Assembly (NCBI RefSeq): GCF_009498735.1
Contig: NZ_ML762425.1
Location: 26,011-90,010 of the forward strand
DNA length: 64,000 nt
DNA from: Gracilibacillus oryzae
GTDB lineage: Bacteria; Bacillota; Bacilli; Bacillales; Amphibacillaceae
Reading direction: 5' to 3'
Position numbers and translations under genes: made by a program. The notes beneath the pieces were generated by a model, which did not search any database, was not told the origin of the DNA, and saw nothing but the letters and a program-made list of their open reading frames with translations. Shown piece after piece: positions 42,581 through 51,232 of the stretch. Numbering within the stretch: position 1 is the first letter of the stretch; every line of letters begins with the position of its first letter.

Positions 42581-42853
42581 TTGAATTATAGTTATCCGTT
42601 AAATGAAAGCTGGACTACAAAGGAAATCGTCGATGTTGTGAATTATTATTCCTTTATAGAGAAGGCGTATGAAAAAGGGATTAAGCAGCAAGATTTGATC
42701 CTTGCATATAACCGTTTTAAACAAATTGTACCATCTAAAAGTGAAGAAAAGCAGCTGGATCGGGAATTTGAGAAACAATCTGGTTACGTGCCTTATCGTG
42801 TGATAAAGTATGCGAAAGATCAAAACGCAACCGATTTAGTAAAGATGAAATGA
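42581..42853 (+). CDS. yktA: UPF0223 family protein
   Basis: A 90-residue soluble protein of unknown function. The TTG at 42581 (MNYSYPLNESWTTKEIVDVV) lies six bases after GGGGTG and matches the family N terminus; a GTG nine bases upstream overlaps that ribosome site. Conserved blocks are YEKGIKQQDLILAYNRFKQ and IVPSKSEEKQLDREFE. It stands between speA and yktB as in B. subtilis. Confidence 0.88.
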   Translation: MNYSYPLNESWTTKEIVDVVNYYSFIEKAYEKGIKQQDLILAYNRFKQIVPSKSEEKQLDREFEKQSGYVPYRVIKYAKDQNATDLVKMK

Positions 42854-42917
42854 AGCCGGGACATAACTAATAATGTTAACCCAAATTACGAACGCTACCA
42901 TAATCAGGATATGAACA

Positions 42918-42948
42918 AAAACCCGAACTTCATTAGTTCGGGTTTTAT
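42918..42948. terminator. Terminator after yktA
   Basis: AAAACCCGAACT and AGTTCGGGTTTT flank a five-base loop, with T residues following on the plus strand. Confidence 0.85.
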
Positions 42949-42978
42949 TGCAATAAAATAATTATGTTTTAGTATGCT

Positions 42979-43608
42979 TTATACTTTCATTGATGATATA
43001 TAAAGTGGAGAGACTGTTTGGAAAGTATCTTTTATTTCTTTAATTAGTGCATCGCCATCATGTACAATCGGATTATTTGCATCAAACCGTTTACCGATAA
43101 GAAATTCAGCCTTTTTTACTTTTTTAAATCTTTCTAAGGATTTCGCTATATCAATATCTGAAACTGGATGTGCTTCATTTTTCATATGATCAAGAGATAC
43201 ATAATAATCCTGTGGGATAGTTACTTTGATCTCATCTAACTCATTAATGAATTTATCTGCTATTTCAGCTTTGTGTGGCAGCTCATATATATATGCCAGC
43301 CAAATAAATAATTGATCATGCCATAAACCTATTTGAAAGTGGGGATGTTTCTTGTACCCTCGTTTATTATGACAATAAGCTGACCATGTATCTTTTGGCG
43401 GATTTACTGTCCTTCTCGCATGTTTTGCGATATGAAGATGCATTTCATGCCCCGCGATTATTTGCAGGTCTTCAATGACTAAATCATGAATAGTCTGGAA
43501 CTTTGGTTGAATTCTCTCCTTAATAGCATTCATTCTCTCATCTAAACCTTCAATATAAAATGTCTCAAAGTCTTCTTTATTAAACCCGTTGAATGTCATC
43601 TTACTCAT
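42979..43608 (-). CDS. yktB: DUF1054 (UPF0637) family protein
   Basis: A 209-residue protein with MTFNGFNKEDFETFYIEGLDE at its N terminus, HARRTVNPPKDTWSAY near residue 64 and KKHPHFQIGLWHDQLFIWLA near residue 88. These are features of the YktB family, whose function is unknown. It is transcribed alone, divergent from yktC and convergent with yktA. ATGAGTAAG follows a weak GGATGAG ribosome site. Confidence 0.9.
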   Translation of the reverse strand: MSKMTFNGFNKEDFETFYIEGLDERMNAIKERIQPKFQTIHDLVIEDLQIIAGHEMHLHIAKHARRTVNPPKDTWSAYCHNKRGYKKHPHFQIGLWHDQLFIWLAYIYELPHKAEIADKFINELDEIKVTIPQDYYVSLDHMKNEAHPVSDIDIAKSLERFKKVKKAEFLIGKRFDANNPIVHDGDALIKEIKDTFQTVSPLYISSMKV

Positions 43609-43737
43609 CCTTTTATTTTAGTATAATTACAATATTATATTAATTATAAATTGTTTGCAATAGAAGTGATTATTTTTCAAAATTTTGAATCTTTGCTAAA
43701 ATAGTAAGTATTCTAAAACAGGAATGGAGGAACGGTG

Positions 43738-44541
43738 ATGCAAACAGCCATCCGACAGCAAATATTTGAAAATGCAAAAAAATGGGTATATGAGGCTGGA
43801 GAAAGAATACGATCTCATATGAAAAAACAGTTTCAAATTGATACGAAATCTAATCCTAACGATTTGGTGACAGAAGTAGATAAAGCAACAGAACAATTTT
43901 TTGTAGAAAAAATTAAAACTACTTATCCTGATCATAAATTAATAGGGGAAGAAGGCTATGGAGATACAGTAGATAAATTAGACGGAACTATCTGGATTAT
44001 TGATCCAATCGATGGAACAATGAATTTTGTTCATCAAAAAAGGAATTTTGCTATATCGATAGGGATTTATCATGAAGGTGTTGGTGAAATCGGATTGATT
44101 TATAATGTTATGGAAGATGTTTTGTATACAGGTTTAAAAGGGGAAGGTGCCTTTCGTAATCAGGTTAAACTTCCGATGCTAAGAGAAAAAATACAAATAG
44201 AAACAAGCATAATTGGAATGAATAGCATATTAGCTTGTGAAAACAGACGTATAAATGAGAAGAAAATTCAACAATTGATTAAAGATAGTCGTGGGACAAG
44301 ATCATATGGATCCGCGGCATTGGAATTTGCTTTTGTTGCGGAAGGTGTACTTGATTGCTATATTACAATGAAGTTGGCACCATGGGATTTTGCTGCAGGC
44401 TCTATTTTAATTGAAGAAGTTGGCGGGATGACTGTTCAGGCAACTGGGGAACCTGTCAATATATTAACAGATAATACGATTATTACTTGCAATAAGTTGA
44501 TATATAAGGATTTAATGACAAAATATGTTGAATTGAAATAA
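43738..44541 (+). CDS. suhB: Inositol monophosphatase family protein
   Basis: A 267-residue Li+-sensitive-type phosphatase (YktC in B. subtilis, an inositol-1-phosphatase). I start at the ATG at 43738, seven bases after GGAGG. Metal-binding motifs are LIGEEGYGD, IDPIDGTMNFVH and the C-terminal WDFAAGSILIEEVGG. All catalytic Asp and Glu residues of the family appear present. A terminator follows immediately. Confidence 0.93.
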   Translation: MQTAIRQQIFENAKKWVYEAGERIRSHMKKQFQIDTKSNPNDLVTEVDKATEQFFVEKIKTTYPDHKLIGEEGYGDTVDKLDGTIWIIDPIDGTMNFVHQKRNFAISIGIYHEGVGEIGLIYNVMEDVLYTGLKGEGAFRNQVKLPMLREKIQIETSIIGMNSILACENRRINEKKIQQLIKDSRGTRSYGSAALEFAFVAEGVLDCYITMKLAPWDFAAGSILIEEVGGMTVQATGEPVNILTDNTIITCNKLIYKDLMTKYVELK

Positions 44542-44573
44542 GAAAGGCTCTTCCTTTGGGAGCCTTTCTTAAC
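44541..44573. terminator. Terminator shared by suhB and the ylaF-like gene
   Basis: AAGAAAGGCTC and GAGCCTTTCTT flank a loop of about nine bases. The stem overlaps the stop codon of the small minus-strand gene. Confidence 0.8.
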
Positions 44574-44742
44574 TAGCATCTTTTCTTTTAAGAGAGATTC
44601 CATATCCCATAATAATAAAGCCTAAAAGAAGGGAAAGGACGATAACCCAGATACTTTTCAAGGCTATCCCTACACCAGCTGCAGAAAAAGAGAGGATGAC
44701 TAGAATAGCTAAAAAGAGTTTGAACCACTGGATATTCTTCAT
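44569..44742 (-). CDS. ylaF: DUF5325 / YlaF-like small membrane protein
   Basis: A 57-residue protein from an ATG at 44742 with GAGGTG six bases upstream. It has two membrane helices (FKLFLAILVILSFSAAGVG and WVIVLSLLLGFIIMGYGI) and a short basic tail. Its size, layout and place before ylaH fit YlaF of bacilli. The function is unknown. Confidence 0.75.
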   Translation of the reverse strand: MKNIQWFKLFLAILVILSFSAAGVGIALKSIWVIVLSLLLGFIIMGYGISLKRKDAS

Positions 44743-44834
44743 TAATTCACCTCATATCTTTCTATCTTTTACTAGCATAACATATCCTAATTTAGTATGA
44801 TAGATTTTGTGGATATAATTAATGGGGGTCTGTC

Positions 44835-45194
44835 ATGCAAAATACAGTCATTGAAGTTCCAGATAATTTGTGGCCTGTTGCCGATTTTTTCATGCAAGGA
44901 TTAGGAAGTGAAGTTAATCTGGCAAATGAAGATGAATTGGGATTACTGATCAGAGGCTTTTTTTTCTTGTATATAACAATTGTAGTCTTAGCTATTCTTG
45001 CTTATAAATTTGGCTTTGCCAAAAAATTAAGCTTGATGAAATCAGCCGTTATATATATTTTATTGTTTATTGGTATGTTTTTCCTTACTCTAATTTTCGG
45101 CTTGAATCTTCCACTTGCAGAAAGTTTATTTATAATTGCAATTGTGATGGGGGTCTATCGATTAAGACTGCACCAGGAACGGAAAAACAGCTGA
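44835..45194 (+). CDS. ylaH: YlaH-like membrane protein
   Basis: A 119-residue protein with a soluble N terminus of about 40 residues and then three hydrophobic segments (LYITIVVLAILAYKFGF, VIYILLFIGMFFLTLIFG, LFIIAIVMGVYRL). It matches the YlaH family in size and position. In B. subtilis typA lies between ylaF and ylaH; here it does not. A terminator follows at once. Confidence 0.82.
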   Translation: MQNTVIEVPDNLWPVADFFMQGLGSEVNLANEDELGLLIRGFFFLYITIVVLAILAYKFGFAKKLSLMKSAVIYILLFIGMFFLTLIFGLNLPLAESLFIIAIVMGVYRLRLHQERKNS

Positions 45195-45233
45195 AAAGAA
45201 ACGGCGGATTTTGATGTCCGCCGTTTCTTTTAT
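45195..45233. terminator. Terminator between ylaH and ylaI
   Basis: AAAAGAAACGGCGGA pairs with TCCGCCGTTTCTTTT around a short loop. Confidence 0.88.
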
Positions 45234-45439
45234 TATGAGAGAAATTCATCTTCAACCATATCTTTTTTGTATAATTTAAATTTGCCTGTTTTATGTCTGT
45301 CTATTGTTTTTTTTGTAATTCTTTCACTACAATCAGGACACATATAAGTGTGTATCAACCGGTTTCTTAACTTTTTTGCTTCTGGACTGTCATTATAAAT
45401 GCGATTAATCCCATCACAAATAACACATTTTACACGCAT
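45233..45439 (-). CDS. ylaI: YlaI family zinc-ribbon protein
   Basis: A 68-residue protein with two CxxC pairs, VKCVICDG at the start and MCPDCSERI near residue 34, so it probably binds one zinc. It has a basic C-terminal half (KTGKFKLYKKD). It corresponds to B. subtilis YlaI, function unknown. Confidence 0.85.
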   Translation of the reverse strand: MRVKCVICDGINRIYNDSPEAKKLRNRLIHTYMCPDCSERITKKTIDRHKTGKFKLYKKDMVEDEFLS

Positions 45440-45560
45440 AAGTCACCTCAAAAATAAATAAAAGTCTTTGTATACATTCATTGTATCATAAAATAAGTGT
45501 TTTGGCTTAATTTATCAGGGTATAGTTATTGTAGATTGAAACAGAAAGGATGGATTATAA

Positions 45561-45839
45561 ATGAGAAAAGGAAAAATCGCGAATATAGCTGGTGGAGCAG
45601 CTGTTGTAGGTTTATCTCTAGTATTAATGGATAAGACAAAGCGAGATAGTATGATGAGCAAAATGAAGAAAATGTCTGAAAAAGTATCAAATAAATTCAG
45701 CAATAGTAACAGTAAGAATAACAGCAATTTACCTATCGAAGAATCAGGAGATCCTGGAAGACAAGGAATTCAGAATTCAAACATGGTTGCCGAAGGTTCT
45801 CAGTTTGGTGTTAATTACTATAATAAAACAAAGCAATAA
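45561..45839 (+). CDS. Small membrane-associated protein of unknown function
   Basis: A 92-residue protein with AGAAAGGATGG upstream of the ATG. One hydrophobic segment (IAGGAAVVGLSLVLMD) is followed by a Lys/Ser/Asn-rich stretch and a conserved-looking tail (ESGDPGRQGIQNSNMVAEGS). Its layout recalls YtxH-like proteins, but I cannot assign a family. It lies between ylaI and ylaJ with its own terminator. Confidence 0.7.
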   Translation: MRKGKIANIAGGAAVVGLSLVLMDKTKRDSMMSKMKKMSEKVSNKFSNSNSKNNSNLPIEESGDPGRQGIQNSNMVAEGSQFGVNYYNKTKQ

Positions 45840-45872
45840 CAAAAGGATCGTGACTAACGATCCTTTTGTTGG
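45838..45872. terminator. Bidirectional terminator overlapping the ylaJ 3' end
   Basis: AACAAAAGGATCG and CGATCCTTTTGTT form a 13-bp stem with a seven-base loop. Confidence 0.85.
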
Positions 45873-46444
45873 TTTGATTGTTCATCTGTTATTTTTTCTA
45901 ATTCCTGTTTATTTTGTTCATCCAGCATTTGCTTGTTTTGATCAATGTTTTTGGATTGTTTTTCATTGATTGGAAGTTCTGGCATAAGTCTGCCTGTAAT
46001 GTTAGCTAGTTCCTCTGTTATTGCCTCAATAGGATGGCCTTCCTGTATCTTTGTACTCATCCCTTTCATTCGTTCATAAATATCTGGATCAGCTACGATA
46101 ATAGCATTTTCACCATTTGGGTCGTGTTGTAACGCCTCAAGAACAGAATATTTAACAGAACCAACATGTGATCGATCTAATTCATCATTGACATCAATAC
46201 TGACAATGGCGCCCCTGTTTGTAATCAGAGCAGTTGCATTATTTACGTTTGGTACTTTGCTGGCAAGATTAGCAAGGTGTTTTGCTTTTTCCTGATTGTT
46301 CAACGGTTTGATTGGCTCAGCGTTTGAATTTTCCACATTCACAATGTTATTGTCAGGAGATGCTTGATTATTTTGATTGGTTTGTTGACAGCCGCAGATC
46401 ACAACAATCGCAGACATTACTATTAATAATATATATTTCAACAT
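45854..46444 (-). CDS. ylaJ: YhcN/YlaJ family sporulation lipoprotein
   Basis: A 196-residue lipoprotein with lipobox ICGC at residue 19, an Asn-rich linker, and a YhcN/YlaJ domain (LASKVPNVNNATALITNRGA, then VSIDVNDELDRS and ENAIIVADPDIYERM). A Gln/Asn-rich tail may be disordered. Family members are made in the forespore and sit at the spore inner membrane, with roles in germination. A 44-bp palindrome lies just upstream. It is the second family member in the window after the one heading the spoVA operon. Confidence 0.9.
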   Translation of the reverse strand: MLKYILLIVMSAIVVICGCQQTNQNNQASPDNNIVNVENSNAEPIKPLNNQEKAKHLANLASKVPNVNNATALITNRGAIVSIDVNDELDRSHVGSVKYSVLEALQHDPNGENAIIVADPDIYERMKGMSTKIQEGHPIEAITEELANITGRLMPELPINEKQSKNIDQNKQMLDEQNKQELEKITDEQSNQQKDR

Positions 46445-46461
46445 ATGTTGCTCCCTTCATT

Positions 46462-46505
46462 GTTTATGCTTATTTTCCGTTAGCAATCGGAAAATATACA
46501 TAAAC
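46462..46505. repeat. 44-bp nearly perfect palindrome upstream of ylaJ
   Basis: Arms GTTTATGCTTATTTTCCG (46462-46479) and CGGAAAATATACATAAAC (46488-46505) are complementary at 16 of 18 positions around an eight-base centre. There is no T-run after it on the ylaJ strand, and it ends 17 bases before the ylaJ start codon. Confidence 0.85.
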
Positions 46506-46526
46506 GTAAAAGAATGGGAAAATATA

Positions 46527-46988
46527 TTAATGGATATATATCTCTTTTAAATTTTTAATTGGATTGTCTTTATTAGAACCATCATGAAAGTAAAAATAGG
46601 CAGGTCCATCTGCAGTAATTTGTTTTCCTTCCTTAGCAAACTGCAGCAAGCCCTGTTGCAGCTGTTCCAATGAAATGTCAAATGTCTCATTTTCTGATTT
46701 CAAACTAACTTTTGAAGCACTTTCATTTACTTCTGCATTTGAAATAAAATCATAAAGGGGAATAACATAGGAATTATTCAGCAACTCATTTTTATTAAAT
46801 TTTTTTATGCTGTTATGTACTTGCGGTTTTACTCGGTTGCTGTCCTGACCTGAAAATTCTTCTGGTTTCTCCTCTCCTTTTTTTCCATTAAACGCTTCCT
46901 CCAGTAGTATCTTTCGATCATCAAAGATCCATACACTTGGATCTAGTGTAATTGGATATTTCACATTTCCTTTTATTTGAATAATCAT
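46527..46988 (-). CDS. ylaL: YlaL-like protein
   Basis: A 153-residue soluble protein beginning MIIQIKGNVKYPITLDPSVW and IFDDRKILLEEAF. A polar middle region follows, then a C-terminal domain with LEQLQQGLLQFAKEGKQITA and GPAYFYFHDGSNKDNP. It fits B. subtilis YlaL in size, N terminus and position before ylaN. The function is unknown. It lies 82 bases upstream of ylaJ on the same strand, with the palindrome between them. Confidence 0.75.
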   Translation of the reverse strand: MIIQIKGNVKYPITLDPSVWIFDDRKILLEEAFNGKKGEEKPEEFSGQDSNRVKPQVHNSIKKFNKNELLNNSYVIPLYDFISNAEVNESASKVSLKSENETFDISLEQLQQGLLQFAKEGKQITADGPAYFYFHDGSNKDNPIKNLKEIYIH

Positions 46989-47153
46989 AATATCACCTCA
47001 ACTATAAGAATAGCAGACTAAAAACAAAAATGCATTATCAGACAATCACTGTAATAGAATTAATTAAGTCGTTTGCTTGGATTATCTTGCAATTTTACTA
47101 TTTTCACGATAAAATTAACAATAGAAGTTTTTTTATTATCGGAGGGGATTTCT

Positions 47154-47435
47154 TTGATACCTGATGTGGCTGTAAGTAAAGAGGAGCAGGCTTATGCCCT
47201 TCTAAAAGCAGATGCAGATAAAATATTGCAATTGATTAAAGTTCAAATAGATAATTTAACGATGCCGCAATGTCCTTTATATGAAGAAGTATTGGATACA
47301 CAAATGTACGGATTATCAAGAGAAATTGACTTTGCTGTTCGTCTGAATCTAGTAGATGAAAGAGATGGGAAAAAGCTGCTGGAAGATTTGGAACGTCAGC
47401 TAAACGTATTACATGAAGCATCACAGAAATTGTAA
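47154..47435 (+). CDS. ylaN: YlaN family iron-homeostasis protein
   Basis: A 93-residue protein from a TTG at 47154, six bases after GGAGGGG; the longer frame from 47073 has no ribosome site. It contains the strongly conserved [20 protein letters not shown] and [17 protein letters not shown]. In B. subtilis YlaN is needed at low iron, and recent work connects it to Fur. The length agrees exactly with the family. A terminator follows. Confidence 0.93.
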   Translation: MIPDVAVSKEEQAYALLKADADKILQLIKVQIDNLTMPQCPLYEEVLDTQMYGLSREIDFAVRLNLVDERDGKKLLEDLERQLNVLHEASQKL

Positions 47436-47450
47436 TTGATTTCCAGAAAA

Positions 47451-47482
47451 CTTTGCCTCCACAGAGGCAAGGTTTTTATTTT
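47451..47482 (+). terminator. Terminator of ylaN
   Basis: CTTTGCCTC pairs with GAGGCAAGG (two G-T pairs) around a four-base loop, followed by TTTTT. Confidence 0.8.
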
Positions 47483-47726
47483 GCATGTTAGGAAAAGATA
47501 AAATTACTGCAAGGAAGTATTGGACGACATAGTAGTAATTTTGAATTTTGAAGTGCAGGTAAGTAAATCTAACACATTCGCAAAAAGACAAGCAAAGGCG
47601 AGTTTTTCTAAGGTAAACTGTTCATCTTACTAGAATTGGTTGAAATGAATAGAATTATCTATATATTAAAATTAACTAAATATGATAGAATAATATGTGA
47701 TTATGAAGATATAAAGAGGTATTGTT

Positions 47727-48938
47727 ATGAAACTAAATCGTAAGACATTTGATTTCCTGTTGATGTTTCCGCCATTGATCTTATCAGGATTTGGAATTGT
47801 TATGATCTATAGTGCCAGTATGGTGACTACTTATATGGCTGACAAACCAGCTTACACAATGATGTTAAAACAGTCGAGTTGGTTTAGCATTGCTTTATTT
47901 GCTTTTTTGTTTGCATGCTTCTTTAATTATAAAATTTACCGCAAGTTGACAAAGTTTATTATCATCGTATTAGTGCTTTTACTAGTTGCCGTTATGCTCT
48001 TTGGTACGGAAATAAATTACTCGAAATCCTGGATATATATAGGGCCATTCTCATTACAGCCATCAGAATTTGTGAAAATAGGTTTAGTAATGTATTTAGC
48101 CTCTGTTTATACAAATAAACAAGAATACATAGATGACTTTTTTAAAGCTGTTTTACCACCACTGGTTATTACTTCGCTACTATTGGGGTTAATTATTCAG
48201 CAACCGGATATCGGTACAGCGGGAATTATCTTTTCGATTGCATGTATCGTAATTTTCAGTTCAGGTATTAAATTCCGGCACTTGGCGCTGTTAATCGGTG
48301 TTGGTGCTGTCGTATTAGTAGGATTAGGGTTTCATATGATAACTGATGAGAAAATTTCTCGTTTTACAGGTGCCTATCAGCCATTTGCTGATCCGGAACA
48401 TTCCGGATATCAGCTGATTCAATCTTATATCGCCATTGCGACAGGCGGTTTGTCAGGTACGGGGATAGGGCAGGGTATACAAAAACTGGGGTACTTAACG
48501 CAGGCTGAAAGTGATTTTATTATGGCAGTAATTTCCGAAGAGCTTGGTATATTCGGAGTCTTGTTTGTTATCGTATGTATTGCAATTATCGTGTTAAGAG
48601 GATTTTTCATTGCAATGAAATGTGAGAATAAATTTGGCAGTTTACTAGCGATAGGAATATCGGCTATGTTTGGAATTCAGACAGTTATTAACTTAGGTGC
48701 CATCAGCGGCTTATTGCCAATTACAGGTGTACCGCTTCCGTTTGTCAGTTATGGGGGGACATCACTTCTGGTTTCCCTGTTTTCGGTAGGTGTTTTAAAC
48801 AATATTGCCAGACATGTGAATTATAATCGCTATCAGGAGAGGGTAATTGAATCAGATGCAGAGGACAAGCCTGTAACAAATATTCAAGATAGAAAGTTAA
48901 TGAATCAGTTTACAAACATGAGAAAAACAAGGCAATAA
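47727..48938 (+). CDS. ftsW: Cell-division SEDS glycosyltransferase FtsW
   Basis: A 403-residue polytopic membrane protein of the SEDS family, which polymerises lipid II at the division septum with a class B penicillin-binding protein. It has about ten hydrophobic segments. The SEDS signature GAISGLLPITGVPLPFVSYG is near residue 330, and NYSKSWIYIGPFSLQPSEF near residue 95. It follows ylaN, as in B. subtilis. A terminator overlaps its stop codon. RodA or SpoVE would be the paralogous alternatives; context favours FtsW. Confidence 0.92.
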   Translation: MKLNRKTFDFLLMFPPLILSGFGIVMIYSASMVTTYMADKPAYTMMLKQSSWFSIALFAFLFACFFNYKIYRKLTKFIIIVLVLLLVAVMLFGTEINYSKSWIYIGPFSLQPSEFVKIGLVMYLASVYTNKQEYIDDFFKAVLPPLVITSLLLGLIIQQPDIGTAGIIFSIACIVIFSSGIKFRHLALLIGVGAVVLVGLGFHMITDEKISRFTGAYQPFADPEHSGYQLIQSYIAIATGGLSGTGIGQGIQKLGYLTQAESDFIMAVISEELGIFGVLFVIVCIAIIVLRGFFIAMKCENKFGSLLAIGISAMFGIQTVINLGAISGLLPITGVPLPFVSYGGTSLLVSLFSVGVLNNIARHVNYNRYQERVIESDAEDKPVTNIQDRKLMNQFTNMRKTRQ

Positions 48939-48957
48939 ACGTTGCCTTGTTTTTTTG
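48927..48957 (+). terminator. Terminator of ftsW
   Basis: ACAAGGCAA and TTGCCTTGT form a perfect 9-bp stem with a six-base loop, followed by TTTTTT. Confidence 0.9.
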
Positions 48958-49000
48958 CGTTTGGAGACTAATAAATTTTCTCGGGAAAGTTTTGACCGAC

Positions 49001-49894
49001 TTATTTTTTAATACTTCGATAAGACAGTAACAAATAGTAACATAAAAGTCCGAAATATAAAGTAATGATCAAGGCATGAAGCAGAGCAATAAATAGATTT
49101 AACCTAGTAAAGATGATGAGCGCTCCCAGAATTACTTGCAGAGTAACTAGAGCTGTCTGGATCAACCATCCTTTCGTCATAACTTTTACATTTGGATATT
49201 TTTTATTAATTATAAATAACAAGATCCATGTCCATATAAACGCAATTCCAGCAAGTAAGCGATGTCCCATTTGCACCCATTGACCAAGGTGATAATCAAA
49301 GGATAAAACTGTGCCGCTCTCACAAAATGGCCAGCTAGGACAAGCCAGGCTGGAATCAATATGGCGAACGAGTGCTCCGGAATACACTACAAACATGATA
49401 TAAATCGTCAAAAAAATGAACTGCTTTCGGATGAAAGGTGTAATAACTAATGATTCTGCGTCAAATTTCTGATCAATCTCAAAGATCAGAATCGTTAGAA
49501 GGAGGACTGCAGCAAATGAAATTAATGAGATTCCAAAGTGCAATGCCAATACAAAATCAGATTGTGACCACAGCACTGCTGCTGCACCAATTAATCCTTG
49601 TAAAACTAAAAAGAAGAACGATATAAAAGCTAAAAATTTCACTTCTCTTATATGACCAATCTTTATCCATGATAAGACAGATAGTAATAAAACAGCTATA
49701 CCTGCAATTCCAGAAACCATACGATGGCTTAATTCGATAAACATTTCCATTGACCATTCACCATAACAGAATGGCCAATTTGCTCCACATCCCATTCCTG
49801 ATTCTGTTTTTGTAACTAGTGCACCCCCAACTAATACAAAAACCATTAATAATGTTGAAATAACAGCTAGAAACTTAAGACCTTTTATCATCAT
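49001..49894 (-). CDS. ctaA: Heme A synthase
   Basis: CtaA oxidises the C8 methyl of heme O to the formyl group of heme A in the membrane. The 297-residue protein has eight hydrophobic segments. The conserved heme ligands lie in FIELSHRMVSGIAG, ALHFGISLI, VQMGHRLLAGIAF and ALLHALIITL. Two external Cys pairs, MGCGANWPFC and LACPSWPFC, are present. An ATG three bases downstream is an equally good start. It is divergent from ctaB, and the 318-base gap between them holds a likely ResD site. pycA, which lies next to ctaA in B. subtilis, is absent here. Confidence 0.96.
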   Translation of the reverse strand: MMIKGLKFLAVISTLLMVFVLVGGALVTKTESGMGCGANWPFCYGEWSMEMFIELSHRMVSGIAGIAVLLLSVLSWIKIGHIREVKFLAFISFFFLVLQGLIGAAAVLWSQSDFVLALHFGISLISFAAVLLLTILIFEIDQKFDAESLVITPFIRKQFIFLTIYIMFVVYSGALVRHIDSSLACPSWPFCESGTVLSFDYHLGQWVQMGHRLLAGIAFIWTWILLFIINKKYPNVKVMTKGWLIQTALVTLQVILGALIIFTRLNLFIALLHALIITLYFGLLCYYLLLSYRSIKK

Positions 49895-50025
49895 TACACC
49901 TCAATATCCTATATCTTTATCAAATAGTATGTATAATTTAATAAAACGCTTGCCAAATATAAATAAGGTATGCTAGAAATAAATAGTATGCGTTTTAGTA
50001 ACATAATCTTTACAAAATCCAACCC

Positions 50026-50087
50026 ATTATAACAAAAAAAGACTTGAAAAAGGGTATACTAAACAAGATAATTGAATTATTCACAAA
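50026..50087 (-). promoter_or_regulatory. ctaA promoter region with candidate ResD box
   Basis: On the minus strand TTTGTGAAT (50079-50087) exactly matches the ResD-binding consensus I recall. TATAAT (50026-50031) would be the -10 of a promoter with a poor -35, as expected if an activator is needed. The box would lie about 60-70 bases upstream of the start of transcription. The rest of the ctaA-ctaB gap (49895-50212) shows nothing else firm. Confidence 0.5.
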
Positions 50088-50212
50088 ATTGTCACATTTT
50101 TAAAACATTGCGAAAGTTAAATAGCTTACCACATCAATACATGTTACAATAACATTGCAAATAGAAACAATACATAATTGTCTGTAAATAATGGAAAGGA
50201 GGGAGCGAAAAT

Positions 50213-51151
50213 ATGGATAAAATGGGGCTTCCAACAAACGATTCCATTTTCGACACTAGTTCGGGCGGATATCTGTTTAAATGGTCGGATCTAAAAGAAA
50301 TCATGAAAATTGGTATTATAAATTCAAATACAATGACGGCGTTTGCTGGATTTTGGTTAGCTCTTTATTACACTGGTGCCTCCTTCTATTTAAATTGGCA
50401 TATTCTTCTGGTATGTGTAATTGGAACCGCATTTGTAATAGCGGGTGGATGTGTAATCAATAACTTCTATGATCGTGACATTGATCAGCGAATGCAGCGG
50501 ACAAAGTCAAGACCCACTGTTACTGGAGCAATTGACTTGCAGCATGTATTGATAATAGGGATTGCTTTTACGATAGCTGGTCTTTCTATTTTGGCACTGG
50601 CTTCTTATCAAACAGCGATTATTGGTTTTGCTGGCTGGTTTAGCTATGTCGTCCTTTATACCATATGGTCAAAAAGAAGATATACAATAAATACAGCAAT
50701 TGGAAGCCTTTCAGGTGCTATCCCGCCATTGATCGGCTGGTCAAGTGTTGATCCTGCACTGCATCCAGTTGCATGGATTCTGTTCTTACTTATTTTCATT
50801 TGGCAAACACCTCACTTTCTGGCTATAGCAATGAAAAAGGTGGATGATTACCGCAATGCGGATATCCCGATGCTGCCGGTTATTCATGGATTTGCCATTA
50901 CAAAGAGGCAGATGGTTATTTACGTAGCTTGTTTGTTACCTGTACCGTTTTTCTTGTATGGTTTGGGGTATAGTTTTGTTATATTATCCTCTATTTTAAA
51001 TATAGGCTGGCTGATACTGGCATGTAAAGGTCTATCTGGCAAGACAAATGAGTTGAAATGGGCTAATCAGATGTTTATTTATTCTTTAGTCTATTTAACC
51101 GTTATCTTTTTTGCTATGATAATAATAAGCCTTCCTACCACATTGTTTTAA
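50213..51151 (+). CDS. ctaB: Protoheme IX farnesyltransferase (heme O synthase)
   Basis: CtaB adds a farnesyl group to heme B to make heme O, the substrate of CtaA. The 312-residue UbiA-family membrane protein has the prenyl-diphosphate-binding NNFYDRDIDQRMQRTKSRP near residue 83 and a second Asp-rich region (KKVDDYRNADIPML) near 205. Eight or nine hydrophobic segments are visible. GGAGGGAGCG precedes the ATG. It heads the cta operon. Confidence 0.96.
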   Translation: MDKMGLPTNDSIFDTSSGGYLFKWSDLKEIMKIGIINSNTMTAFAGFWLALYYTGASFYLNWHILLVCVIGTAFVIAGGCVINNFYDRDIDQRMQRTKSRPTVTGAIDLQHVLIIGIAFTIAGLSILALASYQTAIIGFAGWFSYVVLYTIWSKRRYTINTAIGSLSGAIPPLIGWSSVDPALHPVAWILFLLIFIWQTPHFLAIAMKKVDDYRNADIPMLPVIHGFAITKRQMVIYVACLLPVPFFLYGLGYSFVILSSILNIGWLILACKGLSGKTNELKWANQMFIYSLVYLTVIFFAMIIISLPTTLF

Positions 51152-51232
51152 TAACACGGTAAGTAGAACTTGATTTATTCAAGTTTTTCTAAATATTATA
51201 AAAAGTTATTTTATAGAAAGAGAGGTATAAAG

